Shown one piece after another: positions 33,085-41,775 of a stretch of 43,308 nucleotides of DNA. Each line of letters begins with the position of its first letter. Within the stretch, counting starts at the first letter, position 1. A model generated the notes under the pieces. It searched no databases. It saw only the letters and a list, made by a program, of their open reading frames with translations, and was not told the DNA's origin. The stretch is taken from assembly GCA_002344525.1 (NCBI GenBank), contig DDTJ01000089.1:1-43308 (forward strand), in the 5' to 3' direction. The translations under genes and the position numbers were made by a program. Origin of the DNA: Akkermansiaceae bacterium UBA2367. Its GTDB lineage: Bacteria; Verrucomicrobiota; Verrucomicrobiia; Verrucomicrobiales; DEV007.

Positions 33085-33750
33085 ATGAGAAAAACCAATC
33101 TTTTGGAAGAAACGCTCGCTTGGTTCCACCGGACGGCTTTGCTCTCCTCCGACGAAGCCCGCTTCGTGGACGGTCTCTTCTCGCCCTATTTCGAGTTCGC
33201 CGAAGCCATTAGGCTCGCGGATTCCATTCATCTCCACCTCCGCGTGGACGACACCGACGCCTTGCCGTCGGACGAGTTCGCCCGGCAGGACGGCGTCCTC
33301 GACCACGGCCATCCCGGCTACGTCAAATACCGCTTCCCCGAGGGGGTGAACGCCATTTTCTCCTCCATCCCCGTGGCCCAGGACAACTTCGCCGAAACCC
33401 CGGAGAACCGCCGCCCGCGACCGCACCTCGACCACATCGGCATCGACCTGCGCCGGGAGGAGGAGGAGGAGGTCCGCGCCGAGTTCGACCGCCTCCCGGA
33501 GCGCGCCGCCGCCCTCGGTTGGGGGCACATCCCCCAAGGCGGCAACGGACGCCCCGTGTATTGCTGTCATATCGAAGTCGAGGCGAAACACTGGATCTAC
33601 CCGCCCGATGGCGCCGGACACCGGAGCATCCCCCTCGAGTTCGCCTACGGTCCTCTCAAAATCAACGACGAGAGCGTCGGCTGCGACCTGCGCCCCTCCA
33701 GCCCGGTGATCCACTTGGCGGAGGGGGTGAAAAATTCGTGCTGCTGCTAA
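33085..33750 (+). CDS. ArsI/CadI-like vicinal-oxygen-chelate protein, Cys-rich end
   Basis: 221 residues without signal peptide. After a helical extension of about 45 residues, the blocks follow the ArsI/CadI glyoxalase-fold order: IHLHLRV (His49/His51), HPGYVKYRF, HLDHIGIDLR (His117), PVYCCHIEVEAKHWIYPPDG (vicinal Cys160-Cys161) and IPLEFAYG (Glu185). In ArsI the His/His/Glu set binds Fe(II) and the vicinal cysteines bind trivalent arsenic during C-As bond cleavage. The extra C-terminal CCC (219-221) is also thiol-rich. Overall identity to ArsI is probably low, so the family call is from motif pattern only; another C-heteroatom lyase or a binding protein is possible. Starts opposite the phosphoesterase gene. 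Confidence 0.6.
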   Translation: MRKTNLLEETLAWFHRTALLSSDEARFVDGLFSPYFEFAEAIRLADSIHLHLRVDDTDALPSDEFARQDGVLDHGHPGYVKYRFPEGVNAIFSSIPVAQDNFAETPENRRPRPHLDHIGIDLRREEEEEVRAEFDRLPERAAALGWGHIPQGGNGRPVYCCHIEVEAKHWIYPPDGAGHRSIPLEFAYGPLKINDESVGCDLRPSSPVIHLAEGVKNSCCC

Positions 33751-33801
33751 CCGCCTCGGCACCCATCTAAGACCACCACCATATCACCCCAACTACGCCC
33801 C

Positions 33802-34998
33802 ATGACATCCGACCACCCTCTGAGAAACACGCTGCTCGGCGCCGCCACCTTTCTGTGCGGAGCTTCGCTGACGGCGGGAGACTACGAGAAAGCCATCATC
33901 GACGACAAGGCTCCCATCGCCTCTTGGGAGTTCTGCGACCTGTTCAAGAACAACACCCTCTATAAAGGGGACGGCTTCATCCGCTCGATCAAGTTCAAGG
34001 GCCGCTACCACGGGCACTACGTCAGCAGCAGCGACGACCACCTGCTGGGGAATCCCGCCCCGAACAGCAATGTCCCAAGCGATTTCTGGGAGCACCGCCG
34101 CTGGCGCTCCGGCTTGGAGTTCGGCTTGGCCCACGACCTCAAGCTCACCAGCAGCTTCAACCATGACGTGACCCGCAACTTCAACGGCCCCCATTTCGTC
34201 GATAATCTGGACGAGCTTCACATCCAGTGGTCGCCCTCGGACGATTTCTGGATCCGGGTCGGCAAGCAGAAGCTGCTGATCACCCGCGAATACGAGGAGT
34301 CCTCCAACCGCATCCTCACCCCCGAACGCTCCACCATCGTCAACAACGTAGCGCCTCCCGGCAAACTCTGGGGGATCGCCGTCGGATTTGAGGCTGCCGG
34401 ATTCGAGCATCGCGCCAGCCTGTTCGGCGTCGGCTACGACAACGACTTCTACTGGCCTGCCTTCGAAGGCGCGGGAGCCGTCTTCACCTACAGCCTCTCC
34501 CGCGAACTGACCGAAAACACCGAGGTCTTCTTCGACTACATGTACTCCGACACCGACGCGAGTCCCGCCACGGGATTCACCGAGCGCTACGACGCCAGTG
34601 CCTACGAGCATGTCGTCGCCCTCGGCACCGAGTCGAAATGGGGCCGCTTCGGCCTGATCACCGATGTGATCCTCGCCAGCGACCGCCGGGACCGGACGCT
34701 GGACGACACTTGGGGACTCGTGATCCTGCCCTACTACGACATCACCGACAAGCTCCAACTGGTGGCCCGGTACTCCTACGCCGAGGACGCCCGTCTCGCG
34801 CGTCCCCAACAGCATGCGTCCCAGCCCTATGTGGACGGGCTCAGCACCTTCTTCGTGGGCTTCAACTACTACATCTGCGGCCACAATCTCAAGCTGACCG
34901 GGGGCTACGAATACGCCACGGGCGACCAGTTCGCCAACAACACCTCGAACGACTACCAGAACGATTCTTGGATACTTGGTGTGCGCACCTCTTGGTAA
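33802..34998 (+). CDS. OprP/OprO-like phosphate-type porin
   Basis: 398 residues with signal (NTLLGAATFLCGASLTAG). Blocks match the phosphate-selective porin O/P family: IKFKGRYHGHYV, FWEHRRWRSGLEFGLAHDLK, LDELHIQWSPSDDFWIRVGK, ERSTIVNNVAPPGKLWGIAV, YDITDKLQLVARYSYAED, and the aromatic C-terminus GVRTSW typical of outer-membrane barrels. Family members have a basic pore that favours phosphate, polyphosphate or similar oxyanions. It is 51 bp after the VOC gene on the same strand, so probably in one transcript. Its presence hints that the nearby importer handles an anionic substrate. Confidence 0.88.
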   Translation: MTSDHPLRNTLLGAATFLCGASLTAGDYEKAIIDDKAPIASWEFCDLFKNNTLYKGDGFIRSIKFKGRYHGHYVSSSDDHLLGNPAPNSNVPSDFWEHRRWRSGLEFGLAHDLKLTSSFNHDVTRNFNGPHFVDNLDELHIQWSPSDDFWIRVGKQKLLITREYEESSNRILTPERSTIVNNVAPPGKLWGIAVGFEAAGFEHRASLFGVGYDNDFYWPAFEGAGAVFTYSLSRELTENTEVFFDYMYSDTDASPATGFTERYDASAYEHVVALGTESKWGRFGLITDVILASDRRDRTLDDTWGLVILPYYDITDKLQLVARYSYAEDARLARPQQHASQPYVDGLSTFFVGFNYYICGHNLKLTGGYEYATGDQFANNTSNDYQNDSWILGVRTSW

Positions 34999-35150
34999 AA
35001 GCCGCTTCCTTTACGCGTCCATCGACGTTTAGAGGCGTCCCCAACGCCCGATCACCCGCAGCCGCACAGGCCCTTCCGTGTCTATTGGGCGCGGAACAGA
35101 GCGACGTTCAACGAGGCTAGTGGCCCATTTCAGCAAGTGATGGATGAAGC

Positions 35151-35244
35151 GTGGAAAAACGCGTCAGCGTCTGTAGCCGACCTCACTGGGGCCGGACCGA
35201 ATGTCCAGACGACGCCCTCTCCGAGGTCGATGACCTCGGCTACA
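35151..35244. repeat. Inverted-repeat element, copy 2
   Basis: Matches 18864-18955 in order: GTGGAAAAACGCG, CTGTAGCCGACCTCACTG, GGCCGGACCGA, ACGACGCC, CCGAGGTCGATGACCTCGGC. GTAGCCGACCTC and GAGGTCGATGACCTCGGCTA can pair. The outer arms are more degenerate than in copy 1. It occupies the 292-bp gap after the porin gene; 34999-35150 holds nothing else I can support. Confidence 0.7.
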
Positions 35245-35290
35245 AAAAGATCCACCTTCGATGGATTGACCGAACGAGGTCGCCACCGGA

Positions 35291-36553
35291 TCAACCGAAG
35301 AGCTGAGTGACTGGCGTACCTTTACGGGCGAAAGTGAAGGGCCGTTGGGTCGGCGAGTAGACCGTCTCCTCCATGTTCAAGCCGAGTCCATGACCGATGG
35401 TCGCAAGGAAGTCCTGCGGCTTCACCGGATTCGCCTTCACCTTCTTGCCGGAGCCGTCAGTCTCGCCGTAGACGGTGCCGCCCTTGACTCCGCCGCCCGC
35501 GAGGACGCAGGAGTAGGCCGCCGGGTAGTGGTCGCGACCGGAGTTCATGTTGATCTCCGGGGTGCGCCCGAACTCGGTGCCGACGGCGACGAGGGTGGAC
35601 TCGAGGAGACCGCGGGAGTCGAGATCCCGGATCAAGGCCGCGACCGCCTTGTCGAATTCGGGAAGCCGGCTGGCGGTGCCTGTGGCGATGTCCAAGTGCA
35701 TGTCCCAGCCGCCCGATACGATCTCGACGACGCGCACGCCGTGCTCGACGAGGCGGCGGGCGAGAAGGCAGCCTTGACCGAAGCGGTTGTCGCCGTAGTC
35801 GGAGGCGTTCGACTCGCCGGAGATATCGAAGGCTTGCAACTCCTCGCTCTTGAGCAGGTCGTTGGCTTGACGGTAGTATTCGACGTAGGAACTGGGGCCG
35901 CCGTATTTGAATTTGTCGGTGAATTGCTGACCGAGCTTCTGCGCCATCTGCATGCGCCGGTCGAAGCGCTCGCCCTCGACGATGAGGCTGGTGTTCGGCA
36001 CGCCGCCGGAGGGGTCGGCGATGGGCAGGGGGCTGAGGTCGGGCTCCATGAAACCGGCGTTCGAGGTGCTCTCGCCGATGAGGACGGAGTCGGGAAGGAT
36101 TTTGCCGCGCTTGCCGAGGAGCTTCTGCGCCCAAGGGCCGATGGTGGGATGGACGATGGTGGCGATCTTCTCGTAGCCCGTCCGCATGATGTACTCGCCC
36201 TGTTCGTGGGCCCCTTGGGTGGAACTCATCGAGTTGATCACGGCGAGCTTGTCGGAGACCTTCGCCAGTTCGGTGAGGTGCATCCCGAACTTCATGTTGT
36301 CGACCTTCGTGTCGAGGATGGTGGTGCCACCCATCACGGAGCTGTTCTTCTTCGGGTCGAAGGTGTCGAGGTGGGTCATCCCCCCGGAGAGGAAGATGTA
36401 GATGAGGTTCTTCGCCTTGCCAGCTTCTTGGGCTTTGAAGCTGCGGGGGAGGAAGGGGACGCTGAGACTGACTCCGAAGGACAGCTTGGCTGTCATCTCC
36501 ATGAAGTGGCGGCGGCTGAGGGAGTCTTTTCCGGCGAGTTCGGCGATGTGCAT
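35291..36553 (-). CDS. DUF1501 protein (Tat-exported)
   Basis: 420 residues. The N-terminus has SRRHFMEM at 13-20, a Tat-type signal, and then KLSFGVSLSVPFLPRSF. The body has the DUF1501 blocks NLIYIFLSGGMTHLDTFDPK, MSSTQGAHEQGEYIMRTGY, LLARRLVEHGVRVVEIVSGG, VGTEFGRTPEINMNSGRDHY and DFLATIGHGLG; the fold is related to sulfatase/alkaline-phosphatase type proteins. DUF1501 and DUF1549/1553 genes are regularly adjacent in Planctomycetes and Verrucomicrobia; their shared role is unknown. Start at 36553; the frame extends upstream over the partner gene only as a shadow. It is 41 bp downstream of the DUF1553 gene. Confidence 0.95.
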   Translation of the reverse strand: MHIAELAGKDSLSRRHFMEMTAKLSFGVSLSVPFLPRSFKAQEAGKAKNLIYIFLSGGMTHLDTFDPKKNSSVMGGTTILDTKVDNMKFGMHLTELAKVSDKLAVINSMSSTQGAHEQGEYIMRTGYEKIATIVHPTIGPWAQKLLGKRGKILPDSVLIGESTSNAGFMEPDLSPLPIADPSGGVPNTSLIVEGERFDRRMQMAQKLGQQFTDKFKYGGPSSYVEYYRQANDLLKSEELQAFDISGESNASDYGDNRFGQGCLLARRLVEHGVRVVEIVSGGWDMHLDIATGTASRLPEFDKAVAALIRDLDSRGLLESTLVAVGTEFGRTPEINMNSGRDHYPAAYSCVLAGGGVKGGTVYGETDGSGKKVKANPVKPQDFLATIGHGLGLNMEETVYSPTQRPFTFARKGTPVTQLFG

Positions 36554-36594
36554 GGCGTGATGGGGTGGAAGGTTCGAGGGACGGGGATGGGGGA

Positions 36595-38658
36595 TCACTG
36601 GATGTAGAGGAATTCCGGGCTGTTCATCAGCGCCCAAGCGAGGTCGCTGATGCCTTCGTCGCCGTAGTCCTCCATCATCCCGACGCCGAGATCCAGCTCC
36701 TCCTTGTTGGGGAAGCGGTTGAGGAGGGTGAAAAAGACGCCGCGGACTTTGTCGTCGTGCCCGTCGAGCGACTCGAGGTCGGCGACGACTTTGGAGGAGG
36801 CGCCGGTGAGCTGGCGCGTCACCGAGCCGTTCATCAGGGCGAGCACCTGCGGGACGGAGCCGTCGTAGTTGTGCTCGTCGGTGACGAGGCGGTCGGACTG
36901 GCCGAAGGTGTCGAGCAGGGAGGCGGGCGGGGCGGGCTGGTTGAGTTCGGAGGCGCGCAGTTCGGAGTCGTTGACGAGGACGGGACCGTCGCCGTCTCCC
37001 GCCATGGCCATCGCGCCACCGCCACCCAGCGACTGCCACATCTCATAGTGACGCCACACTTCGTCGTTGCTGGCAGTGTTGAAGTCGATGTTGAGGATCT
37101 TCTTGTAGAAGGAGCCGTCGCCGCCGCTCTTCTTGTCGATCTCGGCACCGTGGGCGAGGGTCATGATGGAGTCCCAAGCCTGCTCGGCCCGCATCCGGCG
37201 CAGCACCGGCCCGGCGAAATAGTAGGCTTTGCTGGGATCGGGTTCCTCCGCCGTGGCGACGGACTGGTAGGCGCGAGTGTTGTAGAGGATGCGCATGAAC
37301 TCGCGCAGGTCGTAGTTTACCCGGTGCATCTCGCGGGTGAGGTAGGCGAGCACCTCGGGCTGCGAAGCGCCCTTGATGGAGGCATCGTTGAAGTCGTTGA
37401 CCGGCTCGATGATAGCGCGTCCGAAGGCGCGTCCCCACATCCGGTTGGCGATGACGAGGGCGAAGCGCGGGTTGTCCGGCGCGGTGAGCCAGTCGGCGAT
37501 GGCTTGGCGGCGGGATTTGCCACCCATTTTGGCGGTGGCCCCGATCAGGGTGCGGGGCTTGGCGACCTCGCCCGGCTTGCCGCCTTGGCCGATGAAGTCG
37601 TGGGGCAGCACGGTCTGGAGCGCCTCGTTGTCGGCGAGGTTCCAGCCGAGGGCACCGAGGAAGAAACGGAACTGCTGGTCCCTGAGATCCCCGGGCCGGA
37701 TACCCTTGTTGGCCTCGGCCCATTTCTCGAAGTTGTACTTCCAGCCGGACGGCGCGTTCGGCATCTCGATCTTGCCGCCGTCCATCATGGAGCTGGCCCC
37801 GCCGTAGCGGAGGGACCGCTGGGTGTTCCCGAAGAAGGCGGCCATCTCGTAGAAGTCGCCCTGGGTCCACTCGTCGAAGGGGTGGTCGTGGCATTGGGCG
37901 CAGGAAATGTCGATGCCGAGCATGATCTGGCCGAAGTTGGAGAAGGCGTCGAACTCCATCCCGGTGTCGCGGAGGAGGAAGCCGGCGGCGGGGTTTTGCC
38001 CCACGTTGCCGTTGGCGAGGACCATGTCCTGGACGATCTCGTGGTAGGGCCGGTTCGCCTTGATCTGCTCGCGCCACCAGTTGACGTAGGGGTCCATGCG
38101 CACCCCGTTCACGAAGACGTTCCGGCTGCTCGCGACGATGCGGTACATGTCGGCGAAGTAGTTGAAGAGGTGCGAGGCGTATCCGGGGGAGAGGAGGAGC
38201 TCGTCGATGAGGGCCTCGCGCTTGTCAGGGCGGGCGTTCTCGGCGAAGCGCAGGAACTCCTCCCGTGTGGGGATGCGCCCGGCGATGTCGAGGTAGACGC
38301 GGCGGACGAAGAGGTCGTCGGGCAGGGGCGCGTTGAAGGAGGTGAAGCCGTTCTTCTTCAGCGTCGTCGCGAGGAGGGTGTCGAGCTGCCGCGCCGAGGC
38401 CTTGGTGAAGCTGTCGTCACCGATCTTGGCGAGCCGCTCGGCCGCCTCCTGGTCGGCTTTGATGAATTTGTCCTTGTGGACGGAGATCTGGTTGCCGTTC
38501 TGGAGCTTGAACTTGTAGGTGTCGCCCTCGATGCCGAGGAAGATGGCTTGGAGCGGCTTGCCGTCGGTGCTGGTCCAAGTCCGGGCGCTGGCGGACGGAA
38601 GGAGGAGGCCGGCGAGTGCCGCGAGCGAAGCGAGCCTGAGGACGGATCGGATGTTCAT
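36595..38658 (-). CDS. DUF1549/DUF1553 protein with SHD1 domain
   Basis: 687 residues with signal MNIRSVLRLASLAALAGLLL. An SHD1 (SLA1 homology) domain (RTWTSTDGKPLQAIFLG, NQISVHKDKF) is followed by DUF1549: LFVRRVYLDIAGRIPTREEF, a CAQCHDHP heme-c-like motif (Cys253, Cys256, His257), then DUF1553: NRMWGRAFGRAIIEPVNDFN, EFMRILYNTRAYQSV, and a C-terminal VFFTLLNRFPNKEEL with LAWALMNSPEFLYIQ. The protein is periplasmic or surface-bound. It is transcribed first, with the DUF1501 gene following, as in the typical PVC pair. The usual N-terminal PSCyt1 cytochrome module is absent. Confidence 0.95.
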   Translation of the reverse strand: MNIRSVLRLASLAALAGLLLPSASARTWTSTDGKPLQAIFLGIEGDTYKFKLQNGNQISVHKDKFIKADQEAAERLAKIGDDSFTKASARQLDTLLATTLKKNGFTSFNAPLPDDLFVRRVYLDIAGRIPTREEFLRFAENARPDKREALIDELLLSPGYASHLFNYFADMYRIVASSRNVFVNGVRMDPYVNWWREQIKANRPYHEIVQDMVLANGNVGQNPAAGFLLRDTGMEFDAFSNFGQIMLGIDISCAQCHDHPFDEWTQGDFYEMAAFFGNTQRSLRYGGASSMMDGGKIEMPNAPSGWKYNFEKWAEANKGIRPGDLRDQQFRFFLGALGWNLADNEALQTVLPHDFIGQGGKPGEVAKPRTLIGATAKMGGKSRRQAIADWLTAPDNPRFALVIANRMWGRAFGRAIIEPVNDFNDASIKGASQPEVLAYLTREMHRVNYDLREFMRILYNTRAYQSVATAEEPDPSKAYYFAGPVLRRMRAEQAWDSIMTLAHGAEIDKKSGGDGSFYKKILNIDFNTASNDEVWRHYEMWQSLGGGGAMAMAGDGDGPVLVNDSELRASELNQPAPPASLLDTFGQSDRLVTDEHNYDGSVPQVLALMNGSVTRQLTGASSKVVADLESLDGHDDKVRGVFFTLLNRFPNKEELDLGVGMMEDYGDEGISDLAWALMNSPEFLYIQ

Positions 38659-38796
38659 ACGCTTGAAAAAAGAAGGGGTTTCACATCTTCATATCGGGAA
38701 CGGCTCCGTACGTCACGACAATTTTTCGGAAATTTCCAAAAAATCCGCTTGCCCGAAGAATCGCGGGCGGAGGCGCGCCTCGCTACCGTCCCGGAT

Positions 38797-39747
38797 TCAG
38801 GAATCGAGGAACTGGAGGTGCCGCTCCACCTGGGCGTGGTCGGGGATGGGATCTTGCGCCCCGGCGCCGAGGGTGGCGAGGGCCCCCGCGCAATTCGCGG
38901 CGCGGAGCGCGTCTCCGAGAGGTTCGCCTTGGGCGAGGCGCGCGGTGAAGCACCCGGCGAAGGCGTCGCCCGCCCCCACCGTATCGACCGGCAGGACCGA
39001 CAGGACCGGCACGGAGAAAGGAGGCTCGTCGCGGGGGAACACGAGCGTCTCCTCCCCGCCGCGGGTGATCACGAGATGTCCCGAGCGCAGCTCGGCGAGC
39101 CGCTCGCGGACCTCGGGCGCGGACGGGAGGGAGGGCGCGAAACCGAGGAACTCGACCGCTTCGGTTTCGTTGACCACGAGGTAGTCCGTGCGGATCTCCT
39201 CCCAGGGGAAGTCGGGCTGGAAGGGCGAGGGGTTGACCACGACCGGGATGCCGCGGCGGTTCGCGAGATGGATGGCCTCGACGAGGGCGGCGGCGGGCAC
39301 CTCGAACTGGCCGAGGAGGATGTCGCATTCCTCGATCCGCGCCGCCGCTCTGGCGACGTCGGCGCGACGCAGTTCCCCGTTCGCGCCAGCGGCCACGACG
39401 ATGGTGTTCTCCCCGCTCCGGTCCACCGTGATGAAGGCCGCCCCGGTCGGACCCGGCACGGTGCGCACGCAGGAGGTCGAGACACCCTCCTCCTCCAAGG
39501 CGCGAAGATACGCCGCGCCGCCCTCGTCCGCACCGACCGCCCCGAGCAGGACGACGGCGCAGCCCTGTCGCGCCGCCGCGATCGCCTGGTTCGCCCCCTT
39601 GCCGCCCCGGAAGAGGTGGGCCCGGTCCGCCGGCACCGTCTCGCCGGGCCGGGGGAGGGACTCGACCAGGACGAAATGGTCCAAGTTGAGCGAACCCACG
39701 ACCATGACGCGGCCTTGGGAGGGGGGGCTGGTTCGAACGGAGGCCAT
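38797..39747 (-). CDS. rbsK: Ribokinase-type PfkB sugar kinase
   Basis: 316 residues, normal for ribokinase. It phosphorylates ribose (or a related sugar) with ATP. Blocks: VMVVGSLNLDHFV, GGKGANQAIAAARQG (substrate site), FITVDRSGENTIVVAAGAN, VVNETEAVEFLG (NxxE, Mg site) and DTVGAGDAFAGCF with the catalytic Asp261. The start ATG at 39747 adds a short polar leader; a later Met (MVVGS) is possible. Nearest same-strand neighbour is the thioesterase gene 23 bp upstream, so co-transcription is likely though no pathway link is visible. Confidence 0.9.
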   Translation of the reverse strand: MASVRTSPPSQGRVMVVGSLNLDHFVLVESLPRPGETVPADRAHLFRGGKGANQAIAAARQGCAVVLLGAVGADEGGAAYLRALEEEGVSTSCVRTVPGPTGAAFITVDRSGENTIVVAAGANGELRRADVARAAARIEECDILLGQFEVPAAALVEAIHLANRRGIPVVVNPSPFQPDFPWEEIRTDYLVVNETEAVEFLGFAPSLPSAPEVRERLAELRSGHLVITRGGEETLVFPRDEPPFSVPVLSVLPVDTVGAGDAFAGCFTARLAQGEPLGDALRAANCAGALATLGAGAQDPIPDHAQVERHLQFLDS

Positions 39748-39770
39748 GTGGCTGGAAGGCTAACCAATCC

Positions 39771-40112
39771 TCAGCCCTTGGGAAGCGATTGTTTGCGTCC
39801 CTCCCCGTCGACCCGAACCAAAGTCACCTCGGTCGAAAAAATCTCCTCCCCGTCCTTCGAGACCTTCACCGAATAGGTCGCCGAGGTCTCCCCGGTCCGG
39901 GCGCGCAGCGCCTCGAAGCGCAGCACCGCGCCCTCCCGCACGCTCTTTTTGAAGGCCACCTCCTTCATCCCCACGGTCACGAGCTGGCATCCCGGATAGT
40001 CCCGGCTCGCCGCCATCCACGCCATCTCGTCGACCCAGGCGAGCAGGTAGCCCCCGAAGAGGAAGCCGTATTGGTTCATGTGCCCGGGCAGGACGAGGCG
40101 GTGGTTTTCCAT
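39771..40112 (-). CDS. Acyl-CoA thioesterase (hotdog fold)
   Basis: 113 residues from ATG 40112. LVLPGHMNQYGFLFGGYLLA followed by WVDEMAWMAA is the YciA/acyl-CoA-hydrolase signature (Asn13, Gly20, Asp28), and VGMKEVAFKKSVREGAVLRF forms the second strand set. These enzymes hydrolyse acyl-CoA and form dimers or hexamers. It is shorter than two-domain relatives and contains one hotdog domain. The ATG at 40205 (MKHTCKQSVG) is an alternative that adds 31 residues. Upstream gene of the ribokinase. Confidence 0.88.
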   Translation of the reverse strand: MENHRLVLPGHMNQYGFLFGGYLLAWVDEMAWMAASRDYPGCQLVTVGMKEVAFKKSVREGAVLRFEALRARTGETSATYSVKVSKDGEEIFSTEVTLVRVDGEGRKQSLPKG

Positions 40113-40243
40113 CGGGGGAATCTTGCCAGCATCGTTGAACCCGCGCCAATGGAAATGGTCGAATGCTTCTGGTTTCCCAACGCTTTGTTTGCATGTATGC
40201 TTCATCAGGATCGTCTTACCTTCCGTTCCACCCTGTTCCCTCC

Positions 40244-40996
40244 ATGACCAGACCCTGTCTCCTCCTCTGTGCCGCCCTAGCCCTCCTCTCCCCCCTTCGC
40301 GCCCAGGAGGGGACGCCCCCGGCCTCCGAGCCATCCTCCTTCGCGAGCAAATCCATCGACGAGATGAGCGCCGACGAGGTGCTGAAGCTGGTCCGGCTCA
40401 GCTACACCCTCTACGACCGCGATTTCACCGGGATGCTGCGCATGGGCCTGACCAAGAAGGTGCCCTTCCGGCTCAGCCTCAAGCCCGAGGCGATCAGCTT
40501 CCTTTTCAACGAGCCCGCCCAGCTCATCCATCTCGACACCCGCAACCAGCGCTTCGCCCTTTTCGAGGGAGTCGGCGGGGCGCAGACGAAGCCGGTTCCC
40601 CCGGCGAAATACGGCGAGCCCGTTCGCGGCACCGACATCACCTACGACGATCTTTCCATGCGCTTCCTCTACTGGCCGAACGCCCGCATCGTCCGGCAGG
40701 AGAAGCTGAAGGGCCGCGACTGCATCCGCGTCAGCATCCGCAATCCCGACGGGGCCGGGCTCTACTCCAGCGTCGAGGTGTGGATCGACAAGATCAGCGG
40801 CGGCATGCTGAAGATGATCGGGCGCGACCGCGCCAGCCGCCCCATCCGGCGCTTCGAGGTGCTCAGCGGAAAGAAGTTCGGCGACATCTGGATGGTCGAC
40901 GAGATGCGCATCGAGACGATCACCGGTGCGGTCGGCGCCAGCGACGGCACGGTGAAGTCCAGCACCCGGATGCAGATTCAAGCTTTGGCGAATTGA
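40244..40996 (+). CDS. LolA-like outer-membrane lipoprotein-sorting protein
   Basis: 250 residues. Signal MTRPCLLLCAALALLSPLRA; then a half-barrel-type sequence resembling the LolA/LppX superfamily (COG2834): LVRLSYTLYDRDFTGMLRMG, VPFRLSLKPEAISFLF, DITYDDLSMRFLYWP, SVEVWIDKISGGMLKMIGRD, IWMVDEMRIETI. Members carry hydrophobic lipids or lipid anchors across the periplasm. No LolB or other Lol gene is near, so the cargo is unknown. The ATG at 40244 directly precedes the signal. Confidence 0.78.
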   Translation: MTRPCLLLCAALALLSPLRAQEGTPPASEPSSFASKSIDEMSADEVLKLVRLSYTLYDRDFTGMLRMGLTKKVPFRLSLKPEAISFLFNEPAQLIHLDTRNQRFALFEGVGGAQTKPVPPAKYGEPVRGTDITYDDLSMRFLYWPNARIVRQEKLKGRDCIRVSIRNPDGAGLYSSVEVWIDKISGGMLKMIGRDRASRPIRRFEVLSGKKFGDIWMVDEMRIETITGAVGASDGTVKSSTRMQIQALAN

Positions 40997-41109
40997 CCGG
41001 GGCCTCGGGAACGGGCGGCTCCGGTTTCCTCGGGGTCACGTCGCCCCGCGACGGAGTTGCGGATTTCGCGGTCGGGGTGAGGCTCTCGTGGTTTGGTGTC
41101 CCGTGATCG

Positions 41110-41148
41110 GGTAGGGTGGTTCGGCTCGAACCGCCGGAAGGGCGCTCT
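41110..41148 (+). repeat. 39-bp interspersed repeat, copy 2
   Basis: Inverted relative to 6131-6169, three mismatches in 39 bp. Contains the hairpin CGGTTCGGCTCGAACCG variant GGTTCGGCTCGAACC. Upstream of the glycosyltransferase-like gene. Confidence 0.75.
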
Positions 41149-41208
41149 GTGCCGGGCACTGGCTTGACAAAACCCGGGCGGGGCGTCAGCCTTTTGCCAC
41201 AGAGGTCG

Positions 41209-41775
41209 ATGAGCGCGTTGGGCGATGATATTATCCGCTTGTCCCAAGGCAAGGAGATCAGGAACGGGGAACTCCTCGCCTTGTACGGCACCCTGCCCGA
41301 AAGGAGGGAGGGGCCTCCCCTCATCGCCGGCATCCGCTACCGGTTCAAGCCCTCGCCACTGCCGAAACCATATCTGACCTACCAGTTCGACAAGAGCTTC
41401 GACCAGCGGACTTGGGCGCCGGAGCACATTTTCACCAACCGGCAGCATCACGCGATCTACCGCCACTATCACTCCCTGGGCTTCCACATGGTCGATATCG
41501 GGCACCGCCGCTACGACCTGGAGACCGCCGCCGACATCATCAACGGCTCGGAGGGCCATGTCGGGGTTTGCAGCGGCATGGGGTGGTTCGCCATCGCTTG
41601 CGGGAAGAAGCCCGTCATCTGGTACGCCACGGAGGCCGACAGCCCGCAGCTCAGGCCGTACATCGGATGGTGGAAGCTCAACGGGGCGGGGATCCGCTAC
41701 TTCGACCAGTCCTTCGAGTGGGTCGACTGCGACGTGGCCGTCGATGGGAAGCGCTACTCCTATTGCGGCGGCTAG
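41209..41775 (+). CDS. Glycosyltransferase-like fragment (GT-B C-terminal type)
   Basis: 188 residues from ATG 41209 (AGAGG just upstream; TTGACA at 41164-41169). YHSLGFHMVDIGHRRYDLET, then AADIINGSEGHVGVCSGMGW and FAIACGKKPVIWY, resemble the nucleotide-sugar-binding half of GT9 (heptosyltransferase-like) enzymes. A full GT-B enzyme needs about twice this length, so it is either a one-domain relative or a truncated gene. The stop codon TAG is the first base triplet of the inverted-repeat element at 41772. The gene may have read further before the insertion. Confidence 0.55.
   Translation: MSALGDDIIRLSQGKEIRNGELLALYGTLPERREGPPLIAGIRYRFKPSPLPKPYLTYQFDKSFDQRTWAPEHIFTNRQHHAIYRHYHSLGFHMVDIGHRRYDLETAADIINGSEGHVGVCSGMGWFAIACGKKPVIWYATEADSPQLRPYIGWWKLNGAGIRYFDQSFEWVDCDVAVDGKRYSYCGG

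Noticed and set aside
37880..37910. CxxCH as evidence for a multiheme cytochrome
   Set aside because: A single motif in the middle of DUF1549 is normal for that family; no second heme motif is present.
36565..39876. 1103-codon open frame on the plus strand
   Set aside because: Runs antisense through the DUF1553, ribokinase and thioesterase genes; composition is that of a reverse-strand shadow (Val/Glu/Asp/Gly-rich).
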